The position numbers were made by a program, and so were the translations under genes. Shown piece after piece: positions 28,050 through 34,922 of a stretch of 64,000 bases of DNA (position 1 is its first letter; each line of letters starts with the position of its first letter). The stretch comes from Kribbella sp. NBC_01245 (GTDB lineage Bacteria; Actinomycetota; Actinomycetes; Propionibacteriales; Kribbellaceae). The notes below the pieces were generated by a model. The model made no database searches. It had not been told where the DNA came from and saw nothing but the letters and a program-made list of their open reading frames with translations. The stretch spans positions 4,216,001 through 4,280,000 of the forward strand of contig NZ_CP108487.1 of the NCBI RefSeq assembly GCF_036226525.1. Direction: 5' to 3'.

Positions 28050-28736
28050 GTGAGCCGGCGTACCGACGCTCTGACCGAGTTGGCCGATGCCGTCCTGGCC
28101 GTCGAGCGCCCACATCCGGTGCGGGTCGCGATCGACGGCTGCTCCGCGGCGGGTAAGACGACGCTCGCGGACGAGTTGGCCGACACTCTGCGCGCCCGGA
28201 CCGGCCGCGAGATCATCCGGGCCGGCATCGACTACTTCAAGCGTGCTCCGGAGCTGCGGACGGCGTACCCGATCGAATCGCCGGAGAGCTACTACCTGGA
28301 TACCTGGGACCACGACGCGATCCGCGAACGGCTGCTGATGCCTCTCGGTCCGGGCGGCGACCGCCGGTACACCACTGCGATCGGGGAGCCCAACGGACGG
28401 CCGCTGTCCGAGTCATCTGTCCACACAGCCGATCCGGATGCGGTGCTGCTGGCGGACGGCGCGTTCCTGCAGGTACCGGCGCTGATCGAACACTGGGATC
28501 TGCGGATCTACGCGCACGTCAGCTTCGACGAGGTCCTCCGACGCGGCACCGCGCGCGACCAGGCATGGATGCCTTCGGCCGCCGCGGCCGAGGAGCGCTA
28601 CCGCACCAGGTACATCCCAGGGGAGCGCATGTACGTCGATCAGATCCAGCCGCGTTCCCAGGCCCAGATCGTCGTGGACAACGAGGACTTCGCCCACCCG
28701 ACAATCACCTACCGCTTGGCGAACCCTGATCCCTAG
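28050..28736 (+). CDS. Uridine-kinase-like P-loop kinase
   Basis: A 228-aa member of the uridine kinase/phosphoribulokinase superfamily with Walker A DGCSAAGKTT and the acidic motif GIDYFKRAPE. TRYIPGERMYVDQIQPRSQAQIVVDN is the usual C-terminal lid/base region of this group. Two GTG codons compete for the start; 28050 has better spacing from GGGAG than 28047. Unlike the kinase at 4149 it is longer and has an N-terminal helix (TELADAVLAVERPHP). Substrate unknown. Confidence 0.8.
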   Translation: MSRRTDALTELADAVLAVERPHPVRVAIDGCSAAGKTTLADELADTLRARTGREIIRAGIDYFKRAPELRTAYPIESPESYYLDTWDHDAIRERLLMPLGPGGDRRYTTAIGEPNGRPLSESSVHTADPDAVLLADGAFLQVPALIEHWDLRIYAHVSFDEVLRRGTARDQAWMPSAAAAEERYRTRYIPGERMYVDQIQPRSQAQIVVDNEDFAHPTITYRLANPDP

Positions 28737-28740
28737 TGAG

Positions 28741-28923
28741 TCAGTCGGTTTCGGCGCGCTGGCGCTGTATCCGCCGGTCATAGAGGGCATACAGCCCGGT
28801 GGCGATGAGACAGGCCCAAACGTAGGTGTTGCTGATCAACCGCTCGCCGAACCAACGATCGCCCGCAGCTTCATCGCTGACGAGCTCCACCGCCCCGCTC
28901 GCCACCCAGCCGTTAGCCGACAC
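28741..28923 (-). CDS. Possible small membrane protein
   Basis: A 60-aa frame from a GTG with one hydrophobic segment, NTYVWACLIATGLYALY, followed by a basic tail RRIQRQRAETD, which suggests an inserted N-out or N-in single-span protein. The upstream part looks less like a conserved protein, so the start could be later. It converges with the kinase gene 4 bp away. No family recognised; it may not be expressed. Confidence 0.35.
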   Translation of the reverse strand: MSANGWVASGAVELVSDEAAGDRWFGERLISNTYVWACLIATGLYALYDRRIQRQRAETD

Positions 28924-28947
28924 TGCTTCGCATGAGCGGGAGTGACC

Positions 28948-29706
28948 TCACCCGGCGCCGGCCTCGAGCTGGGCGAGGTCGCGCACCGCATAACGGTGAT
29001 GCTCGGCCTCTTCCTTCAGCACCACCTTGAGGCAGCGGCGTACGACGTACTCCTGGTCGGGATACGGGTCTGCCGGTTTGCGACCGCATACCCGGTCAAG
29101 CTCGGCCTCGGTAAGCCCGTCAACGACCCGCCGCATCGTCGCCATGCGGGCCAGCCGCAGCGCGAGCACCTCGTCGAGCGTCGGGGTGGCCTTGAGGGTG
29201 AGCCCGAGCTTCGCCGCGTCGTCGGGCGGCATCCCGCCGGCAGGGAAACCCAACGGGTGGTACGGCGCTTCCTCCTCGAGCACGGCATTGCCCAGCCAGG
29301 CATCGCTGGCGAACAGCAGGTGCCGGTTCGTCTCGACCAACGACCACTCGCCGTCGACCTGCTCGTACAACTTGGCCTCGGGCAACAGCCGGGCCCGGTC
29401 GAGCGTCGCCTCCCACAGCGCCTCGATCGCATCCCACGCGGCCCGGTAGTCGTCGGGAGACTCGGCCTCACGCGCCAACACCCGCGCCGGGTGCTGCCGG
29501 TCGAGCTCGCCCTCGACGTACGCGGTCACATCAACGTCATTGACAACAACACGCTCGAAGTCGCCACCGAGGTAGACGTCGCTCCCATAGCAGTCCACGA
29601 CCTTCAGACCGCTGACCTCACAATCGCGAATCTCAAGCCCAGCAAGCTCGCACAAGTGAATGCGCCCACCACGAAACTGATCACTCTGAACATACTCAGC
29701 AGCCAT
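28948..29706 (-). CDS. Pentapeptide-like plus DinB-domain protein
   Basis: A 252-aa two-part protein. Residues 1-60 contain short repeats resembling pentapeptide repeats (SDQFRGGRIHLCELAGLEIRD and VSGLKVVDCYGSDVYLG), and the rest is a DinB/DfsB-type four-helix bundle with metal-ligand candidates in ETNRHLLFASDAWLG and KEEAEHHRYAVRDL. ATG 29706 has GGGGGAG nine bases upstream, so the longer frame to 29742 is not needed. DinB-like proteins are metal-dependent thiol-related enzymes or of unknown function; the role here is open. Confidence 0.75.
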   Translation of the reverse strand: MAAEYVQSDQFRGGRIHLCELAGLEIRDCEVSGLKVVDCYGSDVYLGGDFERVVVNDVDVTAYVEGELDRQHPARVLAREAESPDDYRAAWDAIEALWEATLDRARLLPEAKLYEQVDGEWSLVETNRHLLFASDAWLGNAVLEEEAPYHPLGFPAGGMPPDDAAKLGLTLKATPTLDEVLALRLARMATMRRVVDGLTEAELDRVCGRKPADPYPDQEYVVRRCLKVVLKEEAEHHRYAVRDLAQLEAGAG

Positions 29707-29842
29707 CGCAGCAGTCTCCCCCGCCCATCCCGCCCACGCCAAGTCCCGGAGCCTGCAATAGACGCGCCCCGTGGCAATCCCGGTAACGCCAGATGGTGGA
29801 GGGCTTCCCCGGGACGAAATCCTGGATTAGGCGGTGCGTTCG

Positions 29843-30274
29843 TCAGTCTCTGATTTCGTTCCATTGGACGCTGCAGCGCGTTGGGGAGCTGCAGATCTGG
29901 ATTCGGATTCGGTCGATGCCGCCGGGAAGGAGGGGGTCGCCGAGATTGAAGTCGTACGGGGCGACAACCGCCTGGTTCGGATATGGCACGTAGCTTGTCG
30001 CGGAGTCGACCTTCGTCGAGCCGGCGAAGGCATCCCAGTGGACCATCGTGATTGCACCAGGAACCTTGTTGACGACATCCCCTGCCACTCTGGCCGTTCT
30101 GTTGCCCCAGGTGATGTCGCCGGAGACGGACATGGTGCAGGCCTGGTCGACGCAGATCCGGAAGTAGTCGGGAGCGAATTCTGTACTGGCCGAAGCGGAT
30201 GACTGTCCGCCCGCTACAGCGACGACTGCTGCGGCAGCGGCGGTTGCCAGCGCTCTGCGGACCACACTTTGCAT
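29843..30274 (-). CDS. Secreted hypothetical protein
   Basis: A 143-aa protein with a Sec signal peptide (ALATAAAAAVVAVAGG, likely cut near SASAS-TE). The mature domain of about 110 residues is beta-rich with four cysteines (RICVDQACTM and QICSSPTRCS), probably two disulphides. I do not recognise the family. Upstream on the other strand lies a short signal-peptide-like frame. Confidence 0.7.
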   Translation of the reverse strand: MQSVVRRALATAAAAAVVAVAGGQSSASASTEFAPDYFRICVDQACTMSVSGDITWGNRTARVAGDVVNKVPGAITMVHWDAFAGSTKVDSATSYVPYPNQAVVAPYDFNLGDPLLPGGIDRIRIQICSSPTRCSVQWNEIRD

Positions 30275-30686
30275 GTCGAGTCTCCTCCGGCTGGCCCATC
30301 AAGGTCGGACCCAAGTCCGAGATCTCTGCCTCCGTCTGGCCAGCAGGTTGCATGAACGTGCAACGCCACCCGCTCACCCGGGCGCCGGGTCCAGGCTCGG
30401 CGGCGCGGGCGTTTGAGCGGCGCGCTGAGGTTGCCGGTTGCTGCAATCGCATGCTGTTGAGGTGCTGGACGCAGGCTCACAGACTGGGCGGTCTTGCAGC
30501 GTCCAGTGAGGAAGCGAGATTGACAATGGGTTCATTGCGCCGAGTCGTCGCCGTCATGGCCATGGCGATGGCTCTCATAGGTTCTGCCCAGCCGGCCCAT
30601 CGGGCCAGGTTTCTGTCTGTGCTGGCGTGAAAACCGATATTCGGGACTGATCACGGACTCGAGCTCCCGCCAAGCAGCCGGGCTCA
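30275..30686. other. Intergenic region, 412 bp, with one short frame
   Basis: Between the divergently placed secreted protein and the convergent DinB-like gene I see only the short signal-peptide-like frame at 30526-30630. GGCTGGCCCATC and GCCGGCCCATCGGGCC are short similar words but not a clear repeat. Confidence 0.5.
30526..30630 (+). pseudogene. Signal-peptide-like short frame (possible gene remnant)
   Basis: Thirty-four codons give MGSLRRVVAVMAMAMALIGS followed by AQPAHRARFLSVLA and a stop. This is a near-ideal Sec signal peptide with an AQPA cleavage site but almost no mature part. It may be the start of a lost secreted protein, a small secreted peptide, or chance. No clear ribosome binding site is present. 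Confidence 0.3.
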
Positions 30687-31256
30687 TCAACACCCGTTGG
30701 GTGACCTCCACGCATAGAGGTCACGCAGCAGGCAGATCTCGGCACCGTGGTGGATCACCTCGACGTGGACGTACATGACCTTCCGCGCAATGGGGGCGTC
30801 TGCGAATTGTGCCGGTGCCAGGGCCCCTTGCGGTCGGGTGATGCCCGCAATACCGAGGCTGCACACGTCAGCGATCCATGCCTCGAAACCCTCGTCAAGC
30901 TGACGTAACGCCGCCCGAGCAGAGCCCGCAAAGTCGACGCCAGGCGGGTCAGCGGTCGTAACCTCGAAGTGCGGACCCGTTGGCGCGCCAAAGACATCAA
31001 TGAGGTGCGCGAGCCGCCACGCGATCGTGGTCACTGGCTCGCGGTCGTGGGGCGGTTGGGCGTAGTCCATCGTGAATTCACCGCTACCCAGGGAGATCGG
31101 CGCGGAACTCTCACCACGTCTCCGCAGCGACCAACTGCCGGAGACCGGCTCCCAGAAGAACTCGTCGTCGGTCAGCCCGTCGAGGCGGGGCCGAAGTCGG
31201 TTCCGCCAGTGCGACTCCACCTGATCCACAACTTCGGCATTCCAATCAATCTCCAC
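30687..31256 (-). CDS. DinB-superfamily protein
   Basis: A 189-aa four-helix-bundle protein of the DinB/MDMPI type. Candidate metal ligands are the His in WRLAHLIDVFG and the pair in VHVEVIHHGAEICLLRDLYAW. LDGLTDDEFFWEPVSGSWSLR is the standard N-terminal motif of this group in actinobacteria. Enzyme activity unknown; some relatives use mycothiol. Single gene. Confidence 0.78.
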   Translation of the reverse strand: MEIDWNAEVVDQVESHWRNRLRPRLDGLTDDEFFWEPVSGSWSLRRRGESSAPISLGSGEFTMDYAQPPHDREPVTTIAWRLAHLIDVFGAPTGPHFEVTTADPPGVDFAGSARAALRQLDEGFEAWIADVCSLGIAGITRPQGALAPAQFADAPIARKVMYVHVEVIHHGAEICLLRDLYAWRSPNGC

Positions 31257-31364
31257 GCCTCAGACCTATTCACGGCATGTCGGCTGTGGTCAAGGCAGGT
31301 TGAGGTGGAACGGACGGCCTACTCCCGTGCCCACCAACCCGACAGCTCAAATCGGTGGATCCGG

Positions 31365-31476
31365 GTTGAGAAGGGCGGATTCCGACGAATGAGTGGTTGG
31401 GGTGGCTGGCCCGCGCCGTTGGTCACAAGGGCCCGATGAACGGCGACACGCCGCGTCACAAGGGACCAATGAACGG
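31365..31476. repeat. Dispersed repeat, TTCATCGG family, copy 2 (with half-element)
   Basis: Two pieces lie here. Bases 31365-31396 (TTGAGAAGGGCGGATTCCGA onward) resemble the right arm of the palindrome at 60501-60590. Bases 31421-31476 are the reverse complement of 27868-27923 at 51 of 56 positions. The region between the DinB gene and the sigma factor gene (31257-31576) holds nothing else I can support. Confidence 0.75.
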
Positions 31477-31576
31477 GGGGGAGGCGGATGGGTGTGATGT
31501 GGGTCACGGGGAGCAACCGGGGTGGGGTGGCGGGGGTCGTTGGGGGGTGAGCGAGAGGCTGGGGGCTGGAGGGGCG

Positions 31577-32089
31577 ATGGGTGGGCAAGAGCGGGTTCGG
31601 GAGATCTATGACGGGTGTTATCGCCGTTTGGTCGGGCAGTTGTTCGCGATTTGCGGGAGCTTGACCGAGGCGGAGGATGCGGTGCAGGAGGCGTTCGTGC
31701 GGGCGGTCGAGAGGCCGAGGCGGTTCGCTCAGGTCGACAACCCGGAGGCCTGGTTGCGGACGGTCGCGCTGAACGTCGTACGTACGCGTTATCGCCGGGC
31801 CAGCCGGTTCAGAGGACGGCTGGCGGAGGCGATGCCACCACCGAATACCCAATTGCCCGGGCTTTCGGCGGATCATGTCGCGCTCGTGGACGGACTGAGG
31901 CAGTTGCCGTACGAGCAGCGCGAGGCGATCACGCTGCACCACGTGGCCGATCTGCCGGTGCGGGAGATCGCCGCGATGCTCGGCGTACCGGAGGGCACCG
32001 TGAAGGCCAGATTGTCCCGGGGCCGGGCCCGGCTCGCACCACTTGTGCACGAATTCGTCGACGACGCCGAGGAGGTCGGCCATGTCTGA
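31577..32089 (+). CDS. ECF-type RNA polymerase sigma factor
   Basis: A 170-aa extracytoplasmic-function sigma factor. Region 2 is LVGQLFAICGSLTEAEDAVQEAFVRA; region 4 is LPYEQREAITLHHVADLPVREIAAMLGVPEGTVKARLSRGR, a helix-turn-helix recognising the -35 element. ATG 31577 has GGAGG at suitable spacing; longer frames run through the upstream repeat. The last 8 bp overlap the next gene, so the two are co-translated, the arrangement of sigma factor and regulator. Confidence 0.9.
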   Translation: MGGQERVREIYDGCYRRLVGQLFAICGSLTEAEDAVQEAFVRAVERPRRFAQVDNPEAWLRTVALNVVRTRYRRASRFRGRLAEAMPPPNTQLPGLSADHVALVDGLRQLPYEQREAITLHHVADLPVREIAAMLGVPEGTVKARLSRGRARLAPLVHEFVDDAEEVGHV

Positions 32090-33323
32090 ACTGAAGGATC
32101 TCGCCTGGTCGGTCCAGGAGCAGGTCGAGCCCACCCCGTTCGACACCATTCACCAGAAGGGCACCCGCAGGCGCCATCGCAAGCAGCTCTTCGCTGCCGC
32201 AGGTGCTGCCGCCGCGACGGCCGCCGCCGTTTTGGCCGTGACGCTACCGACCAGCCTGCCCAAGGGCGACAACGCTCCTCCCCCGATCGTCACCCAACCA
32301 ACGACGATCGTCACCCCGCCAACGACACCCGCGCCGGACCACAGCACGAACCCGGCCGGCGAGGCGTTGATCCGGTCGGCCGACGCGAACGTCGCCAGCG
32401 CCTTGTTCGCAACGCCGTCCAGCTGGATCGCGGCCTGGTCCGATTGCGAACCACAGCCCTGCCGCTATGCCGCGCGAATCCAACGAGCCGGGATGAGCGT
32501 CGCCACCTCGATCACCGACAGCTGGTTCGACCTGGTGCAGCAGGGCGATGACGTCTACGGGCTCATCACCCCGGACGCGAATCCGCTCACGGCCGCCGAC
32601 CCGGCCTGGGCGAAGTCCCGACTGGCGAGCCTGACCAGCAAAGGCCTGGAGGAACGGCGTTTGCGGATGGCCGCGGCGACCACGACGTTCGGTGCCGATG
32701 AGGTGCTGGTTGGCGAGGGCTCGCTGCGGGTGCTCAACCTTCGTACGGCGACGCTGCGCGATCTCACGCTGCCGGTGGACCTCGGCCGGGGGTATTCCCC
32801 GGTGCAAGGGCCGAACGGGCGTTGGTGGATCACGGCCGCCAAGGAGAACGGCAAGCCGTGGCAGATCGCGTGGACGGACGACGGCGGCAAGACCTGGCAG
32901 CGGCACACCGTCAGTGATGGCGCCTTGCCGAGCCGGATCGCGGTGAGCCATGACGGCCGGACGATTGTGGCGACCTCTTGGCACGACGGCGCGACCTTCG
33001 AGGCGATCGGCAGCGTGGTGATCTCCACCGACCGCGGCGTCAGCTGGCGCACGGTCCAGGGCACGCCGTGGGCCCGGATGGGCGGGCCGGTCCCGTTCGA
33101 CGACGGCACGGCCGCGCTGCTCGGCATCCAGCCCGAGAACAACGCGAAGCCGACGGGCTATCTGATCGGCACCGACGCGAAGGCCCGCAAGGCCGAGGGG
33201 TGGCCGAAGCAGCTGGAGGATCTCGACGGCGACGGCAAGTTCCTCCACGGCAAGAGCAGTCCGACATCGCTTGCCATCAGCAACGATCGCGGCGAGACCT
33301 GGCGCACGATCACCCCGCGCTAG
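32082..33323 (+). CDS. Membrane-anchored Asp-box propeller protein, candidate sigma regulator
   Basis: A 413-aa protein: about 35 cytoplasmic residues (MSELKDLAWSVQEQVEPTPF...), a membrane helix rich in Ala (LFAAAGAAAATAAAVLAV), a Pro/Thr linker, then a large extracellular domain with BNR/Asp-box repeats WTDDGGKTWQ, ISTDRGVSWR and SNDRGETWR, typical of sialidase-like beta-propellers. ATG 32082 overlaps the sigma factor stop by 8 bp after GGAGG. Its position suggests it controls the sigma factor, with an external propeller as sensor, though the short N-terminus is not a recognised anti-sigma domain. Its TAG stop is formed at the edge of the repeat element. Confidence 0.8.
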   Translation: MSELKDLAWSVQEQVEPTPFDTIHQKGTRRRHRKQLFAAAGAAAATAAAVLAVTLPTSLPKGDNAPPPIVTQPTTIVTPPTTPAPDHSTNPAGEALIRSADANVASALFATPSSWIAAWSDCEPQPCRYAARIQRAGMSVATSITDSWFDLVQQGDDVYGLITPDANPLTAADPAWAKSRLASLTSKGLEERRLRMAAATTTFGADEVLVGEGSLRVLNLRTATLRDLTLPVDLGRGYSPVQGPNGRWWITAAKENGKPWQIAWTDDGGKTWQRHTVSDGALPSRIAVSHDGRTIVATSWHDGATFEAIGSVVISTDRGVSWRTVQGTPWARMGGPVPFDDGTAALLGIQPENNAKPTGYLIGTDAKARKAEGWPKQLEDLDGDGKFLHGKSSPTSLAISNDRGETWRTITPR

Positions 33324-33485
33324 TGTCCTGAGTCAGAAGTTCGTGCCTTAGCTCCGGTGTCCAGGTGCGTGCATCGCAAGGCGGAGGAGGGGAGCAATCT
33401 TTTTCGATTGTGACCCGACGACAACGCAGCGAGGTGCGTGCCTGGGCGCCGGAGATGAGGTGCGAACTTCTGACTCAGGACACTA
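33321..33485. mobile_element. MITE-like inverted-repeat element at CTAG
   Basis: A 161-bp core (33323-33483) has 55-bp imperfect terminal inverted repeats; the outer 21 bp GTGTCCTGAGTCAGAAGTTCG are identical in both arms. TA flanks each end inside CTAG, as expected for IS630/Tc1-type insertion. Of 11 mismatches between the arms, nine would form G.U pairs in plus-strand RNA. It carries no gene. The TAG stops of both convergent neighbours consist of the flanking TA plus the first base of the element. Confidence 0.75.
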
Positions 33486-33893
33486 GGAGTGCATGCGGGC
33501 GCCTTTCAGCACTTTGTCGACGGCGTTCTTCGGACCGTGCAGGGCCAGCCCGACCAGGTCGAGCTGGCCCTGCGACACGGCCCGGACGGCGGCGCGGTTG
33601 TCGTCGTCGTTGCCGCTGGCAAACAAGTCCGACGTGAAGATTGCCAACGGCAACGAACGGCCGACCGCGCGAGCGTGGGCCGCGACGAGGACCTCCTTGC
33701 CGCCTTCGAAGACGAGCACGGGCTGCCGGAACATCGGCAGGTACGGCGTCCCGTCCGCGTCGGCGTACGGCGCTCCGATCAGCTCGGGTAGTCGCGTACC
33801 CAGGCCGCTCACGAGGAAGGACGTCACGTTCAGGCGTTGCCAGCTGAGCAGGTCATCCCGCAACAACACGGCGATCTTGGTATCGAAGTTCAC
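33483..33893 (-). CDS. DUF2000-family protein
   Basis: A 136-aa protein of the DUF2000 type: FDTKIAVLLRDDLLSWQRLNV at the N-terminus, and PMFRQPVLVFEGGKEVL in the middle. I start at GTG 33893 because that gives the normal family length and leaves a 49-bp gap to the divergent AraC gene. Function unknown; the fold may bind small ligands. The stop is created at the MITE boundary. The divergent regulator probably controls it. Confidence 0.82.
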   Translation of the reverse strand: MNFDTKIAVLLRDDLLSWQRLNVTSFLVSGLGTRLPELIGAPYADADGTPYLPMFRQPVLVFEGGKEVLVAAHARAVGRSLPLAIFTSDLFASGNDDDNRAAVRAVSQGQLDLVGLALHGPKNAVDKVLKGARMHS

Positions 33894-33931
33894 CCCACCA
33901 CTCTGGCCAACCGCCCGACCAGGTGTCTTGT

Positions 33932-33944
33932 ACGTTTTAAACGT
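33932..33944. promoter_or_regulatory. Palindrome at the AraC gene start
   Basis: ACGTTTTAAACGT is a perfect odd-centred palindrome (ACGTTT-T-AAACGT) in the 49-bp gap between DUF2000 and the AraC-type gene, overlapping the proposed GTG. It is unusually AT-rich for this region, so it may be an operator or promoter core. Confidence 0.45.
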
Positions 33945-34725
33945 GGATCCCAAGGTCACAGCGTGGCGCCCGCCGGTGGAGGGCATTCGCGAGGTCTTGC
34001 ACGCCCACTTCCCGACCCACGCGTATCCCAGTCACGTCCACGACGCGTGGACGTTGATGGTCCTCGACCACGGCGTGGTGCGGTACGGGCTGGACCATCG
34101 CGAGCACGGCATCGTCCAGGCCGAGGTGACCGTGCTGCCGCCGCAGGTGCCGCACGACGGCCGTTCGGTCAAGCCCGGTGGGTTCAGCAAAAGGGTCATC
34201 TACCTCGAGCCCGACGTACTGCCGCTCGACCTGATCGGCGCGGCCGTCGACCACCCGGGCCTGGTCGATCCGGTCTTGCGCCAACGGCTCCACCAGCTGC
34301 ACGAGGTGCTGGTGCAACACCACGAGGACCTCGAAGCCGAGAGCCGTCTGACCTTGATCAAGGAACGCCTCGGACAACACCTCACGCACCGCGTCCAACC
34401 CCAGTGGACCAAAGACCAGGGCATCGCCGTACGCCTGAGAGAGCTGCTCGACGCCCGCACGACGGAGGGCATCACCCTGGCGGAGGCCGCCGGTGAACTG
34501 CACGCCCATCCGGCTCATCTGGTGCGGGCGTTCGCCAAGGAATTCGGCCTGCCGCCGCATCGGTACCTGACCGGACGCCGGGTCGATCTGGCCAGACGCT
34601 ACCTGCTCGACGGACAGCCCGCGGGCGAGGTCGCCGTACGGGCCGGGTTCTACGACCAGTCACACCTGAGCCGGCATTTCCGCCGGATCCTCGGGGTCAG
34701 TCCGGTTGCGTACGCGAGGACTTGA
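33943..34725 (+). CDS. AraC-family transcriptional regulator
   Basis: A 260-aa regulator: an N-terminal cupin-like ligand domain (HAHFPTHAYPSHVHDAWTLMVL with several His residues) and two C-terminal helix-turn-helix motifs, ending in the AraC signature VRAGFYDQSHLSRHFRRILG. GTG 33943 (VDPKVTAW) is my start; TTG 33928 in frame is possible and no ribosome binding site decides. It is divergent from DUF2000, a common pairing, and is probably its regulator. Confidence 0.88.
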   Translation: MDPKVTAWRPPVEGIREVLHAHFPTHAYPSHVHDAWTLMVLDHGVVRYGLDHREHGIVQAEVTVLPPQVPHDGRSVKPGGFSKRVIYLEPDVLPLDLIGAAVDHPGLVDPVLRQRLHQLHEVLVQHHEDLEAESRLTLIKERLGQHLTHRVQPQWTKDQGIAVRLRELLDARTTEGITLAEAAGELHAHPAHLVRAFAKEFGLPPHRYLTGRRVDLARRYLLDGQPAGEVAVRAGFYDQSHLSRHFRRILGVSPVAYART

Positions 34726-34918
34726 GCGCCTTCGCGCCCCACGTCCCGAGCACGGCGGCGATGCCGAGATTGACGACGATCAGCACGGCGTGAGCCACGT
34801 AGTAGCCGGTCGGGCGGCCTTCGGTCTTGGCCAGGTTCTTGATGAACGTGGCGTAGGTGAGAACGTTCCAGACGGCGACGCCGAGCAGGAACAGGGCATG
34901 TTTGCGTTCGAACTTCAC
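34697..34918 (-). CDS. SCO4848-type small membrane protein
   Basis: A 73-aa membrane protein with two hydrophobic helices, HALFLLGVAVWNVLTYATFIKN and YYVAHAVLIVVNLGIAAVLG, a layout matching the actinobacterial SCO4848 family. The start is GTG 34918 (VKFERKHALF). It overlaps the 3' end of the AraC gene by 29 bp on the opposite strand and lies 4 bp from the end of the LuxR regulator gene, which is upstream on the same strand. Function unknown. Confidence 0.72.
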   Translation of the reverse strand: MKFERKHALFLLGVAVWNVLTYATFIKNLAKTEGRPTGYYVAHAVLIVVNLGIAAVLGTWGAKALKSSRTQPD

Positions 34919-34922
34919 GGCC

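Noticed and set aside
33365..33485. A short plus-strand frame through the MITE.
   Set aside because: It spans only the inverted repeat and has no protein-like conservation features.
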